NCBI GenBank assembly: GCA_033439795.1
Contig: JAUTDP010000004.1
Span: forward strand, 992,001-1,056,000
Reading direction: 5' to 3'
From: Sordaria brevicollis
Taxonomy: Eukaryota > Ascomycota > Sordariomycetes > Sordariales > Sordariaceae
Length of the DNA: 64,000 nt
Shown here: positions 23,267 through 34,039 of the stretch, one piece after another
Position numbering within the stretch: position 1 is the first letter of the stretch
Layout of the letters: every line of letters starts with the position of its first letter
Position numbers and translations under genes: made by a program
Notes under the pieces: model-generated
Seen by the model: only the letters and a program-made list of their open reading frames with translations
What the model was told of the DNA's origin: nothing
The model's database searches: none

Positions 23267-24427
23267 ATGTTCGCCGCTTCCCGTATCCAGACCCGTGCCT
23301 TTTCGGCCTCTGCCCGCCAGGTATGTTGTTGCCCAGAACTGGCAATTGAGTAATTATCATGTCATAGCTCCATGGAGGGGAGCTCCGTTGTCACCACCGA
23401 CACAGACAGCTTCAAGCTCAACACTACAACTTTGTAAATAGTCACTAACATCACTACCCCATCACTACAGCTCTCCAAGGTCGCCGTCCTTGGTGCCGCC
23501 GGTGGCATTGGCCAGCCCCTCTCCCTCCTCCTCAAGCTCAACCCCAGAGTCACTGAGCTCGCCCTCTACGACATCCGCGGCGCCCCCGGTGTCGGTGCTG
23601 ATCTCTCCCACATCAACACCAAGAGCACCGTCAAGGGCTACGAGCCCACCGCCTCCGGCCTCGCCGATGCCCTCAAGGGCTCCGAGATCGTCCTCATCCC
23701 CGCCGGTGTCCCCCGCAAGCCCGGCATGACCCGTGACGACCTCTTCAACACCAACGCCTCCATCGTCCGCGACCTCGCCAAGGCCTGCGCCGAGTCCTGC
23801 CCCGACGCCAACATCCTCGTCATCTCCAACCCCGTCAACTCCACCGTCCCCATCGTTTCCGAGATCTTCAAGAAGGCCGGTGTCTACAACCCCAAGCGCC
23901 TCTTCGGTGTCACCACCCTCGACGTCGTCCGCGCCTCCCGCTTCGTCTCCGAGATCAAGAACACTGATCCCAAGGACGAGAACATCACCGTCGTCGGCGG
24001 CCACTCCGGTGTCACCATCGTCCCCCTCTTCTCCCAGAGCAACCACCCCGACCTTTCCTCCAACGACCAGCTCGTCCACCGCGTCCAGTTCGGCGGTGAC
24101 GAGGTCGTCAAGGCCAAGGACGGTGCCGGTTCCGCCACCCTCTCCATGGCCATGGCCGGTGCCCGCATGGCCGAGTCCCTCCTCCGCGCCGCTCAGGGCG
24201 AGAAGGGCGTCATCGAGCCCACCTTCGTCGAGTCCCCTCTCTACAAGGACCAGGGCATCGACTTCTTCTCCTCCAAGGTCGAGCTCGGCCCCAACGGTGT
24301 CGAGAAGATCCTCCCCGTCGGCCCCGTTGACGAGATCGAGCAGAAGCTCATCGACGCCTGCCTTGTCGACCTCAAGAAGAACATCCAGAAGGGCAAGGAC
24401 TTCGTCGCTGCCAACCCTGGCAAATAA
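23267..24427 (+). CDS. MDH1: malate dehydrogenase, mitochondrial
   Basis: Two exons, 23267-23320 and 23471-24427, separated by a 150-nt GTATGT...CAG intron; 336 aa. Exon 1 is an 18-residue presequence ([18 protein letters not shown]) with the Arg/Ser/Ala composition of a mitochondrial targeting peptide. The mature enzyme begins at [17 protein letters not shown], the NAD-binding glycine motif. [11 protein letters not shown] holds the mobile-loop arginines, and [11 protein letters not shown] holds the catalytic His196. It catalyses NAD-dependent malate/oxaloacetate interconversion in the TCA cycle in the matrix. Codon usage is extremely biased to C-ending codons, unlike its neighbours, consistent with high expression. 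That bias leaves a stop-free frame of over 300 codons on the opposite strand. Confidence 0.98.
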
Positions 24428-25675
24428 GTGCATTCCTCTTAAGTGCTTATGGGATGTTACTGAGCGGCGCGCATTTCGTTACAACTCTACCAACTACGCG
24501 ACATTCAACTTCTAGCGACGTTTAAACGCGTTGGACAGTTTGGCATAATGGGTGGAGATTGAATGAGAACGCGTCGTTGTATCATCGGACATGACGGAAA
24601 TGGGTGGAGTTTAGTTTTGACCAGCGGCCATGACGGAAGTAAGTGGAGTTGGGAACCATTGTGTACACTTGTGTTATTTATCGATACCTACATCCATTTT
24701 CTCAATCGGGGTTTTCTCGGCGTACAAAGGCTGGGAGAACTTCTGCATATCAAAAAAGTTTATGGCCTTTGGTTGAAAGCTTCATTCTCTGCCTTGTTTT
24801 CCTTAGTATTAATGTATAAGTATGATGATCCAAATGATGTTTCTTTTGACACAACGCCCCTTTTGAATTCTCTTTGCTGTCCCTTGGATGTGCGTGCTCT
24901 CCCTGCTCGTGACACGTCGCGCATGGGGTCGTCGCCCGCAGCACCGAGCTACATCTCTACCGTCGAAACTCGGGCCATAGGGTTTTGGGTCTCTAGTGTA
25001 GCCCTGGGAAAGTCGACGTAGTTAGTAAGCAGGCCGTATGAAGATGTGCCTTCTTTTCCCGCAGGAAGAGGGGGAACTGTTAATGTTAGAGGTAGGAGCG
25101 TTCACAATCATTACCATACAGCAGAATTTTGGGGAACATAAATGTTTGAGCATGCTTATTAACGACATTAACTTTTCATTTTAGGGTTTAACTAGACACC
25201 CCTAACACCACATAGCCCGAGTTTCTACGGTACAACCACTCCATGGCACATTCCCAGCTCATTACCTCTCGAGACCCGAATCACATCCAGCCCAGACCAG
25301 GCCAATGAAGATACCGATGCCACGCCGACGGACCGCCGGAGATAGCGGCAAGATTACAAGCCTCAGAGACCAAGTGGACTCTTGACTTCTAATTATATCC
25401 ACTGCCGCACCCCGTACCCATCGCTACCCGTTGCTCCCGAGAGGGGAAGCGGTCGAGCGGCCGGGCCCGCCGGGCTGAAAGGAGAGGATCCATTGGGAGA
25501 TGCCGCCGGCAAGTTGCTTTGTGACGTCGAGGACACCTCAAATGTAGGCCTCATTGGTTTGACATCAGCTTAACACCAGCCGACAACAGGTCTGAACTCT
25601 GAGAGCGATACTAGGCGCAATTCAGTGCCCAATATCGCCAGTACCCGAACCCGAAAACCCGGAGCGGGAGCGGAA
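24428..25675. other. intergenic, no gene seen
   Basis: 3' flank of malate dehydrogenase and spacer. Nothing recognised; open frames here are short and composition-driven. Confidence 0.5.
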
Positions 25676-26487
25676 TCACGGATCACCACCACCACCACCA
25701 CCACCACCACCACCAAGAGCAAGAGCAGGACCAGGACCCGCCGGAACCAGAACCGGGACCACCGTCTCTTTGGCGTTACCCATCAGTCCTGGCGCCAAGG
25801 TGAGCAAGCTGGTGATGGTCGGGTAGTGGGTGACAGGAACCAAAGCTTGCAGCTCCACGCCGTTGACGGTGATCAGGCTCGTGACGATTCCGGTGGGGTA
25901 GTGCGTCACGGGCACCAAAGCTTGCATCTCCTGGCCGTTGAAGGTGATCAGGCTGGTGACGGTTTCGGTCCAAGGTTTGTCGTTGTTGCCCTTGTCACCG
26001 CCGTTACCACTTCCACTGCTAGAGGTACCCGCGGCAGGAGTAGTTGGCGTAGGCGTGGGACTAGGACTGGGCGTCACCGCCACAAGAACAGGAATCACAC
26101 TCCCGTCGCCGATCGTGAACATACTCGTCGACAACGTCTCCTTTGGCTTGTCTGACGCCGTCGGGGTCAAAGTCGAGATGGTCCGGCCGTTGGCATGATC
26201 AAGTACCTACAAGGATGTATATGAGCTAACAGTAGGAACCGCGATGCTGAAGGTTTGGGTATGGCGAATCGTGTAAGTATGCGGTTGGCGAGAGGGAGCA
26301 GGAGCAGGAGCAGGAGCAGGAGCCGGGGAGGCGTTTTCCGCTTGCTGCTGCTGCTGCTGCTGCTGCTGTTGATCCCGAGCACTGACCGGAGCTGGAACTG
26401 GTTGCTGCTGCTGCTGCTGCGGTTGCTGCTGCTGCTGCTGCGGTTGCTGCTGCTGCTCCTGAGCCACCTGCTGCTGCTGCTGATGTT
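25676..26487 (-). pseudogene. severed 3' part of the secreted Gln-rich gene
   Basis: On the minus strand this continues the Gln-rich protein encoded at 26888-28419 beyond the inserted element, in a compatible frame. It reads polyglutamine, an (AP)n run, TYTIRHTQTFSIAVPTV, an in-frame TAG at 26207-26209, then the same frame resumes with VLDHANGRTISTLTPTAS. A 20-odd-residue unit is then repeated twice (TSLIT.NG.E.QALVPVTHYPT, with the third copy decayed) before a polyglycine tail encoded by a (CAC)n microsatellite at 25684-25715. The TAG may lie in a missed intron or be a real lesion. Repeats of this kind suggest a cell-wall or extracellular structural protein; function unknown. Confidence 0.55.
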
Positions 26488-26893
26488 CCATAGCGCGCTG
26501 AGGGGGTTTCTGAAAATGATCTTGGTGATGGTTTTATAATTGTAAAATTTTCAGGTGTAAAGAAATGTTTCGTGTTCAAAATGATAATATGACCAATAAT
26601 AAAACGAATTATTAGAACTAAGTGACAATTTTCGTTGGGAAAATAATCTCGAATACCGTCCTTATTCGCAAAATGATTTTCGATATTAAAGAATTCGTCT
26701 TTAAAGCCTATTCTTTCCTTCTTAATTTTGATGCGTTGAAATATTTGGTCAAGAAGGACCGTCACGAAGACCATCTTGGTAACTGTAAAATGGTCATATG
26801 ACCATTGTTCAAAAATTATCGTCTTAGTGACCATTTTCAACAGGCAAGACCATACTGGAGATCATTTTCAGAAACCCCCTAAGCGCGCTATGG
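26488..26893. mobile_element. MITE-like element with 35-bp terminal inverted repeats
   Basis: 406 bp bounded by 26488-26522 and 26859-26893, which are inverted copies differing at a single base (the 13th). Each end begins CCATAGCGCGCT and continues into a G-run and TTTCTGAAAATGATCT. The interior is AT-rich, unlike the GC-rich coding flanks, and carries many TGGTCA/TGACCA motifs. It has no coding capacity, so it is non-autonomous. It sits in a CAG/CAA tract on the minus strand; the flanking bases allow an AA target-site duplication, and removing the element plus AA restores the reading frame. No second copy is present in the window. The superfamily cannot be assigned. Confidence 0.75.
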
Positions 26894-28419
26894 TTGTTGT
26901 TGCTGCCGCCTCTGCTGCTGCCGCCGCGCCTCAAGCTCCTTCTGCTCCGTCTCATACTGCGAAGCCGGAATCGCCCGGTACACCAGCGCGGCGTACTTGC
27001 CGCCGGGCTTAACCTGGTCGAGGTCGTCTGTGTCGAAAAAAAAGTTGGATTGCATCTCTTGCATGTTGTCGGGCTCCCAGTCGCCCTCGACGAGGGTGAC
27101 GCTGTTGACGTCGGGGCGGCGGGCGGGAATGGCGTTGGGGTCCTCCTTCTCGAGGTCTTGCTGCTGGGGTTGTTGGGCGGGAGCAGGGGTGGGAGAGGCG
27201 GGAGGGAGGGTGGATGTGACTGTGACTATGACTGGCTGGGCGGTTGTTAGTTTGGATCTTCGAGGACAGTTTGATGAAAGCAAAGGAGGAAAATAAGAAG
27301 ATGCAACAAAATGAGGCGGGAATGCTGAAGGGAAGAAAGGTCGGGAACGAATGGAGGAGCAGAATGGGAGAATGACCGTGTGAGTCAAGAGATCATGATG
27401 ATGATGGTACAGCTGGGGGTGAAAGACAGATGGACAGGACATGGATAAGGTAAGAAGCAGGGGCAGCAGCTGCAGAAGCCTCTGGTAGGCCGAGAATGAC
27501 CAGAGTACCGTATTATCTCGGGCTATCCGCAACGAGATTTCTTAGGTAAGAAGGCTTGATGCAGAGGAACTGTCAAGTATACTACAACGCGCATGGCCAC
27601 CCAAATTCAAAGTCAAAACAAGATGCAGGAAAATGGAGTAAAAGCCAGACACAAACTGGGGTAAGAAAGTCATCAACTCACCAAAGGAGTCCTCGTCAAC
27701 GTTACAGTCCCCCCAGTAATCGTCCTAATCTCTCCTCCCTCCACCTCCTCGACATCCCTAATCCTCAACTTCATCACGTCCCCTGTCCTCCTGCTCTTCT
27801 TCTTCTGTTCTTGCTTCTGTCCCCGAACCGGAACCGGAACCGGAACCGGACCACCAAGAGGACCAACACCAAGAGGACCAGGACCCGGAGCAGCAACAGG
27901 CCGAAACCCATTACTAATCCTCCAGATCGGCCTCGGCACGTCCTCCGTCTCACTCTCACTGTCACCCTCCCCCCTCCACCTCTCCCTCTCCATCTCTCTC
28001 ACCAACAACGTATCCCCAATCGACATCGCCTTCAACTCCTTCCACTTCCTCATCATATGGCCCCCATCGTCCCACTCGTTGCGGAAACTAGACGGGTCGG
28101 TCATATTTTTTGTTGAGGCCGTAGTAGTAGTATGGTGCGGTGCCGAGCCAACGGGAGCGGGGTGGTTGTTGTTGTTGGTGTTGACCGTCACCGTAGCCAT
28201 TGTCGATGGGGTTGGGGCGGCGGCGGCAGGGACGGCAGGGACGGCAACGGCCAGAGCGTGGGAGGTGGTGGAGAGGGCGATAATGCGGCGGGGCCCATCT
28301 TGGTCTTTGGCCGCAAGGTCGTGGAGGTGGTGGCCGTTGGGGGCGGCGAGGACGAGGGGGAGGAGGAAGGTGAAGGATAGGAAGGCGTGGAGCACGCCGA
28401 AAAGAGTGGGAAACATCAT
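26888..28419 (-). CDS. secreted low-complexity Gln-rich protein (truncated by element)
   Basis: Proposed exons 27682-28419 and 26888-27235. The intron of 446 nt starts GTGAGT, has a CTAAC branch site and ends CCCAG, keeping phase 0 (..TRTPL then PVIVTVTSTL..). Predicted 361 aa. It begins with a clear signal peptide (MMFPTLFGVLHAFLSFTFLL, ending LVLAAP). It then has Ala/Pro/Thr and Asn-rich stretches, an Arg/Glu-rich helix (LVREMERERWRGEGDSESE), a Pro/Gly/Val run (GPVPVPVPV), RTITGGTVTLTRTP and a charged segment with EGDWEPDNMQEMQSNFFFD. It ends in QQRRQQQQP followed by a TAG that is supplied by the terminal repeat of the inserted element. No known domain recognised. The severed remainder lies at 25676-26487. 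Could be a pseudogene or a functional shortened allele. Confidence 0.6.
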
Positions 28420-30161
28420 GATGGATGGATATTATGGCTTACGGGTGTGATGCTGTGATGGAGAAGTTGAGGAGGAATTGAGCATAGAAGCCTTGGAGGG
28501 GGCAGTAGGAAAGATATAGCCAGTGATTCAAGTGAGGTGGGCAGCCAGCTGGACTTTGTCACGCATTTTGACCTTTTGCTGGCTCGTATCATCTATCATG
28601 TTCCAACCCCATTCGCGTCCGGTGGTGACATTGGTACACCACGCTCACATTGCCTTTGAAATGTCGATGTCGACATGTATGTTCGAACCCAGCTGTTGAG
28701 TGAGTTGGGCATCTTGGTGGGGTTCATCACGCATTTAGTATTTCTATCATGTTCAAGTTAACCACTCGGTGTAGGTATGTTCCAACCCCTATTCGCCTTT
28801 GGTGGTGACATCCATACATTCGCATTGCCTTTGCTATGCTAATATCGACACTGTCGAACCCAGAACGCCGGGTGCATTAACATGCTTCTTGTGAGTTGTG
28901 GTACTGCTTGTGGTTCGAAGGCCATGTACCGTAGAAACTATGGAGATTGGAAATTGTCTTTACACCTTTAGAAGTGTAGCACGAGTTCTCTATCACTCAA
29001 CACTAGCGCATGTATGCCCTTCGTCTCCCGCCAAGTTAACAATGTCATAGAAATATCGCCCTTCGTCTTAACACACATGCATTTGAGAACATTTGCGGAA
29101 CGCACACCTACACTTTTCGTAACTGACACCTACCTATATGTTGGACTTCTGCACCTAAACAACTTCCAATCTCCAGAGCTTCTACGGTAGTTCTCAAGGT
29201 TAAGATACGTGTGCTTGTGGAAGAGGCATACGTGGTACTTGTTAGTGCACTCGAGTCCAACAACCAACGACCAAATTCCAAGCAAGAAAGACACTCCCAC
29301 AACAATGAGGAAAGCAAATAAGTGAGAGAGAGCCTAGATGTTACTCGGTACTAAATAACAACAAACTTGGAGGTTAAAACCCGAGGCCACTGGATCCACT
29401 GGTTCGTAACTTTATCTCGGTTGTAGTTTCCACCATGACCAACCCGCACTACTAGACACGTAACCTCCCAAGCGACAATCAGGCTCTATCTATTGCATAA
29501 GAAACCATGATAGCGCCACTAGAGCATCAAGCAGCCGCATCAAGCAGCCGCTCCCAACACGTCAAGACCACATCAAGAAATGGTGTCATTCGAGACCGTG
29601 GGAAACACGCGAAACGCACATTGTGCAGGCGTCAACAGCACTCATGACACCAACGCAAGCGAGCGAGCCAGCGAACGAGCCACTGGAACAATACCAGCTG
29701 GGTGGTTGGCGATGGTGGCATGGCTATGCAGCTTGACTGGCAGCCGGTATGTTAGTTGCGTGCGTACATTCTGGGCCTCGAATGCGAATGAACAAGTGTC
29801 AAGTTGTCAAGTTGCTCCTCCGTGAACAGCGGGTATCATCGAACCACCACGCCTCGACTCACCGATGGCGACACCGGTGCTTGCGTGTGTGCTCTGAGCT
29901 TGAGCGACAAAGACAGTTCATGGATTTCATTGAAAGTTCTGGCTGCTTCCTCATGAACGATAATTGAGTGAAACAAGGCCAACTAGTAGACACCTACTGG
30001 AAGCAAAAAATGAAAGGAAAAAAACACCGCCAAGAATACAAATCCCGAACAAAAAGTCCAACCCACATCCGCATTATCGCATCGCATTCGGTCCTGCCCG
30101 CTTATCTCCTACCTACATCCTCTCCTCCCACTCCGGCACATCATGGTGATCAATCAAGAGC
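28420..30161. other. intergenic with a diverged direct repeat
   Basis: 1.7 kb with no gene supported. A direct repeat pair lies at 28598-28691 and 28777-28862. Remaining open frames are short. Confidence 0.5.
28598..28862. repeat. diverged direct repeat of about 90 bp
   Basis: 28598-28691 and 28777-28862 both start ATGTTCCAACCCC, contain GGTGGTGACAT and CATTGCCTTTG, and end GTCGAACCCA or GTTCGAACCCA. There are several substitutions and small gaps between them. Confidence 0.75.
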
Positions 30162-32636
30162 CTAGCGCTTTTCGACTGCGTGCATGTCTGTTCTTCCGGC
30201 TCCGTGTCCCTCTCCTGCTTCCACCGTCTCACCCAACTCCTGTTCAGTGGTGTTTGAAACCTTGAAACTGGGAACAGCATGATGCATCCCAAACGATGCC
30301 GGTGCCGGTGCCGGCGACCTACTCTTCATTTTCTTTCCCGTGCCGCCTGCCTCTGTCTTACCGCGACGGAAGATCTTGGGCGCATGCTCACGGTCCAGCA
30401 CCGTAGTATTGCGGTTCGGCACATCCTCGGTATTGCGAGTCACCGTGAACGCTGAAGCACCAGCGTCGGATGTTTTCGTGGGATACACAATGTCGACGAC
30501 CCCGGGCTTGAAATCCTCCTCCGACTGTTCCTCCTCCGACGGCGTCGAGACGGTAGTATCGTTGGAAATCTCGCGCTTGGAATTCTTCTTGAAGAAATTC
30601 CTTTTCTCAAAGGTGCAGCCGTCTTTGGGGAACTTATTGCATTTGAAGCAAAAGCATTCGTCCTTGGCAAAGCAGAAGGCTCCTAGGGAGTCTTTGCAGA
30701 TGAAACCCTTGCTCTCTCTCTTTTGCAAGGCTGCATGATCGTCGGGGATGGGCAGGGGGTTCCGGCGACCAACGGTGACAGGCCCGGGGCGACCGAAAGG
30801 GCTGTTCCTGTGAACACCGTTTGAGCCGCCGCGCTTCTCGTTGTCGTTGCCTGAACGGCGACCAACGGTGACAGGCCCGGGGCGACCGAAAGGGCTGGTC
30901 CTGTGAACACCGTTTGAGCCGCCGCGCTTCTCATTGTCGTTGTCCGAACGGCGACCAACGGTGACAGGGCCAGGTCGACCAAAAGGGCTGGTCCTGTGAA
31001 CACCGTTCGAGCCACCGCGCTTGTCGTTGTCGTTGACCGAACGGCGGCTGACCGTTACCGGGCGTTCAAATGGACTGATCCTGTGAACACGATTCGCATC
31101 ACCACGCGTTTCCTCTTCGGCAACCCCACTCCCGATCTCCCTCCTCCTTTTAGGCTTAGCATCCCTCACCTGCTTCATCTGGCAGTCATTCAACCCAACC
31201 TTGCACACCATACAAAAGCATCCGCCCTCAAAGCAGAGCCCACCCCACGACTTTCCGCAGCCGAGCACGTTATTGTTGACCGGGATAGCAATTTGCATGT
31301 TGAACGGTCCTTCATCGGGCAGCTCATTAACGTTGTTGTAGTCCTCCGACCCATCCGATTCGTCGCCGACACCCTTGACCAGCTTAAAGCCGCAATCTCT
31401 CGGGAAGTCATCGCAATAGAGGCAGTAGCATTCGCCTCTGATGGTACAGAAGCCGGCGATCATGCCGTACCCGTTGCATTCGACCTTGCGGGTCCCGTAT
31501 CCGTTGTTTTTGCGAGTAGCAAGGAGGTCGTGTTGGGGGAGGTCCGTCATGCGCTCTGCCACGACGGGTGCGGGGGCGTCAACGTCGTCGCCGGCCAAAT
31601 CTCGCTTTTTCTTCGGGGCGATAAGCTTGGCTATGTTGGCAGGCAGCTTCAAATCGACATCAAACCGGAAAGGGTCATCTCTCTTGGAGTTGGGGCCGTA
31701 GTAAAATAGCTGCTTGTCCGACTCGTCGGCTCTCTCGTCGAGAACAGCTCGCTTTGGATTCCGGGCGTCGGATTCGTCCAGTTCGGCTGGGCCCATGATC
31801 CGGAGATCGTGAGCTTTCCTCGTGGCGTTGTATTGATACGTGGCGCAGCTGCATGTTTCGACTGTCATGTTTCTGTACGTGATGCCGGGAGGACAATAGG
31901 GGAATTCGCCGAACTTTGTGCATTTGATGCCTGGGTGGCCGGGGCTGCGGCGTTCCTTGCTAGCAACAGGATTCGAGTGAGTTTTCCAATATTCGGAGGT
32001 GTGGGATCCTTGGGCAACAGGATTCGAGTGAGTTTTCCAATACTCGGCGGTGTGGGAGCCACGGCGGCGCAGAGCATGGTCGGGGAGTAAGTCATTGTCA
32101 TGGTCGTCGTCGTGATCGGAGTCGGAAGTGGAAGGAGCGATCAGCCTCTTCGTCTTCGTGTCCTTGGGCCAATTAGGGGGTAGGCTCTTATAGTCGGGGA
32201 AGCACCTCCGACGCTGCTCATCGGGTATGCATTCTATGCAGATGCATTTCTCTTTGACGCAATACTTCATCTTGCTCGCGGGACATTTGTCATCCCCGCG
32301 GGTAGTCAGAAGGCGGCGAGTACTATCGTCATCAGTGGCTTCATCGTCGGAGGAATAGTTCTCAAAGTCAGAGGCGGCATAGTCGGACTCGTCAGGATTG
32401 CTAGACTCATCAACGTCCGAGTCAGTCTCGTCAGATGCCTCTGACACGTCAGACTGACGCGCAACGACGACTGGGGCAGCATGGATGTCGCCGTAAGGGA
32501 TAGTTGCGGTCCTAACGACGACAGCGTCCTTTTTGCTGATAGTGGTGTCGACAAAGGAGTTGGAGTTGATGGGGGAGGCGGTAATGGGGACTGTTGCCAG
32601 GAGGGCCGAAGCCGCGAGCGTGAAGACCAGCTTCAT
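30162..32636 (-). CDS. secreted modular Cys-rich protein with Kex2-site repeats
   Basis: Single-exon, 824 aa, ATG at 32636. A signal peptide (MKLVFTLAASALLATVPITA) is followed by an acidic Asp/Ser-rich region (about 60-110). Four modules share the spacing C-x7-9-C-x4-5-C-x-C-x2-C-x6-8-C, near residues 118-148, 386-415, 458-482 and 646-673. A fifth, partial Cys region lies near 239-271. A short duplicated EYWKTHSNPVA unit lies near 200-230. Between modules 4 and 5 (residues about 505-625) four 31-residue repeats occur, each flanked by KR or RR dibasic sites with core SPFGRPGPVTVG. Dibasic KR sites recur elsewhere and the protein ends in KR. The layout suggests a Kex2-processed secretory precursor. 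The family is not recognised; function unknown. Candidate roles are cell-wall protein, peptide precursor or effector-like protein. Confidence 0.85.
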   Translation of the reverse strand: MKLVFTLAASALLATVPITASPINSNSFVDTTISKKDAVVVRTATIPYGDIHAAPVVVARQSDVSEASDETDSDVDESSNPDESDYAASDFENYSSDDEATDDDSTRRLLTTRGDDKCPASKMKYCVKEKCICIECIPDEQRRRCFPDYKSLPPNWPKDTKTKRLIAPSTSDSDHDDDHDNDLLPDHALRRRGSHTAEYWKTHSNPVAQGSHTSEYWKTHSNPVASKERRSPGHPGIKCTKFGEFPYCPPGITYRNMTVETCSCATYQYNATRKAHDLRIMGPAELDESDARNPKRAVLDERADESDKQLFYYGPNSKRDDPFRFDVDLKLPANIAKLIAPKKKRDLAGDDVDAPAPVVAERMTDLPQHDLLATRKNNGYGTRKVECNGYGMIAGFCTIRGECYCLYCDDFPRDCGFKLVKGVGDESDGSEDYNNVNELPDEGPFNMQIAIPVNNNVLGCGKSWGGLCFEGGCFCMVCKVGLNDCQMKQVRDAKPKRRREIGSGVAEEETRGDANRVHRISPFERPVTVSRRSVNDNDKRGGSNGVHRTSPFGRPGPVTVGRRSDNDNEKRGGSNGVHRTSPFGRPGPVTVGRRSGNDNEKRGGSNGVHRNSPFGRPGPVTVGRRNPLPIPDDHAALQKRESKGFICKDSLGAFCFAKDECFCFKCNKFPKDGCTFEKRNFFKKNSKREISNDTTVSTPSEEEQSEEDFKPGVVDIVYPTKTSDAGASAFTVTRNTEDVPNRNTTVLDREHAPKIFRRGKTEAGGTGKKMKSRSPAPAPASFGMHHAVPSFKVSNTTEQELGETVEAGEGHGAGRTDMHAVEKR
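30763..31130 (-). repeat. 93-bp tandem repeat (4 units) in the Cys-rich gene
   Basis: Repeat starts (CGGCGACC or CGGCGGCT) fall at 30763, 30856, 30949 and 31042, exactly 93 bp apart. The three units nearest the 3' end of the gene are almost identical; the fourth (31042) is diverged and lacks two codons. Each unit encodes one dibasic-flanked 31-residue repeat. Confidence 0.9.
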
Positions 32637-34039
32637 GCTGAAGGTATCTTGGGGGTCTGCCTATGCTCCTGGTGTGAGTGTATGCTGTCTGTGAGGCTTT
32701 AGATGCTGTATGGTTACAACGCACTGAGGAGAGAAGTGTCAGGAGGAAATGATAGAGGGGCATTACTCACCTTGTCGTTTTAATACATGGTTTCCGACGA
32801 GTGAACCAAGTAGAGCCCATGACCGTAATTGCCTCGATAGGATCTGAATAGGCCATTGAGCTCTCTAAGGGACATTGGGACTCATGGCATGAGAGCAACT
32901 GTGCCGGTCCAGGCAGGCGATAAGTCGGGGATCATGGAGAAAGAGTCGCATATTGCGAGGTGAAAGCATGTCCCGCTGCCTTGAACAAGTTGTTATTTCG
33001 AGACAAAGAGACCCCCAGGCCCCAAGTTTCGGAGTGGCGGCTTCATTGTTTTGTTGGTGACAAAGGCCACCACGGTCACCACCCCTGGATCGTGGCGGTC
33101 CAGAGAGGAGTGTGTACTTGTGCTACCATGGTGACGAGGGAGGTCATCCCTTTACGGGATAAAACGGCAGAATGAAGGCTTGGGATACTATATCAAAGTT
33201 TCATCGAAAGGAGATGTGAGATCAATCTAGACACTTGACCTCGTCGGTTTCAAACGGAAGATTCTCGCTGTGAAAGAGAAGAAAAACCGGCTGGGCTTGG
33301 CTGGCTGGGAAAATGAAGAGGCATGAAGAGACAGAAAGCCCAACGGTTACTACCTCTAGCCAAGGCGGGAGCGTAAAAGAATAGAAAGACTTTAATGACC
33401 CGAACGACTTATCGGGCAAATTAATTCTCTTGGTGCACGACTTGGGAATGTCACGGGAAACTGTCTCTGCGGGTACTGTTCATGGTCGACAAACATCCAA
33501 CCCTAACCCCGAACGCGATGAGAATCTGTTGCCCTAGGGCCTGGAGTGACAGCGGCAGGCAGACAGCTTCATGCTTAACTCGACGATGAAAGACCAGGTC
33601 AGGGCCCGAGAAGGGTTTGAAATAACGTGTATACGATGAAGAGTGTGACGTGAGATGTTGGCCGATCATCGTCGTTCCGACGAGCGCATTTTGCAGCAAT
33701 TGAAATTTTGATGGTTGAGATTGGAAAAGTTCACTCCAAACCGACGCCATTGCAGTGCCTGCCGCCTCTTTGCTGTCGTGTGGTCCGTGCTTTGCTTGGA
33801 TTTGCACTGACCTCTCCGCCAAGATTACAGTGATCAGGGCCGCCAAGACAGCAGGTGCTGACCTCCTGAGTGGTGACAAAAGTCAGTGGAGGGAAAGAAC
33901 GTCAATCGGCCGCCACGACCCAAGAGAAGAAGACATCGTGATTTCGTTTCCTGACTTCTCTGCGCGACTGCTCTTGCATTTCACTCATATATTCTGTGTC
34001 CAAGTCTCAATCAAAAGGACAGCACCTTCCTCGAATATC
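32637..34039. other. intergenic, no gene seen
   Basis: Divergent promoter region between the Cys-rich protein gene and the antiporter gene, 1.4 kb. A minus-strand open frame at 33451-33876 lacks an ATG at its start and shows no recognised similarity. Confidence 0.5.

Noticed and set aside
23465..24433. A 322-codon minus-strand open frame across malate dehydrogenase
   Set aside because: Same explanation: extreme codon bias. The product is a repetitive Gly/Asp/Glu/Leu/Val sequence with no family resemblance.
27556..28116. Arg/Pro/His-rich plus-strand frame opposite the secreted Gln-rich gene
   Set aside because: Composition reflects the reverse complement of the Glu/Gly/Val-rich minus-strand exon, which has a signal peptide and a frame-consistent intron.
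28680..28862. Possible tRNA (GTTCGAACCC-like T-arm sequence)
   Set aside because: The T-arm-like string occurs twice as part of a direct repeat, but no acceptor, D or anticodon stem pairs with it.
33451..33879. A 142-codon minus-strand frame with a hydrophobic start
   Set aside because: It begins at a TTG, has no ATG at a sensible position and no recognisable similarity.
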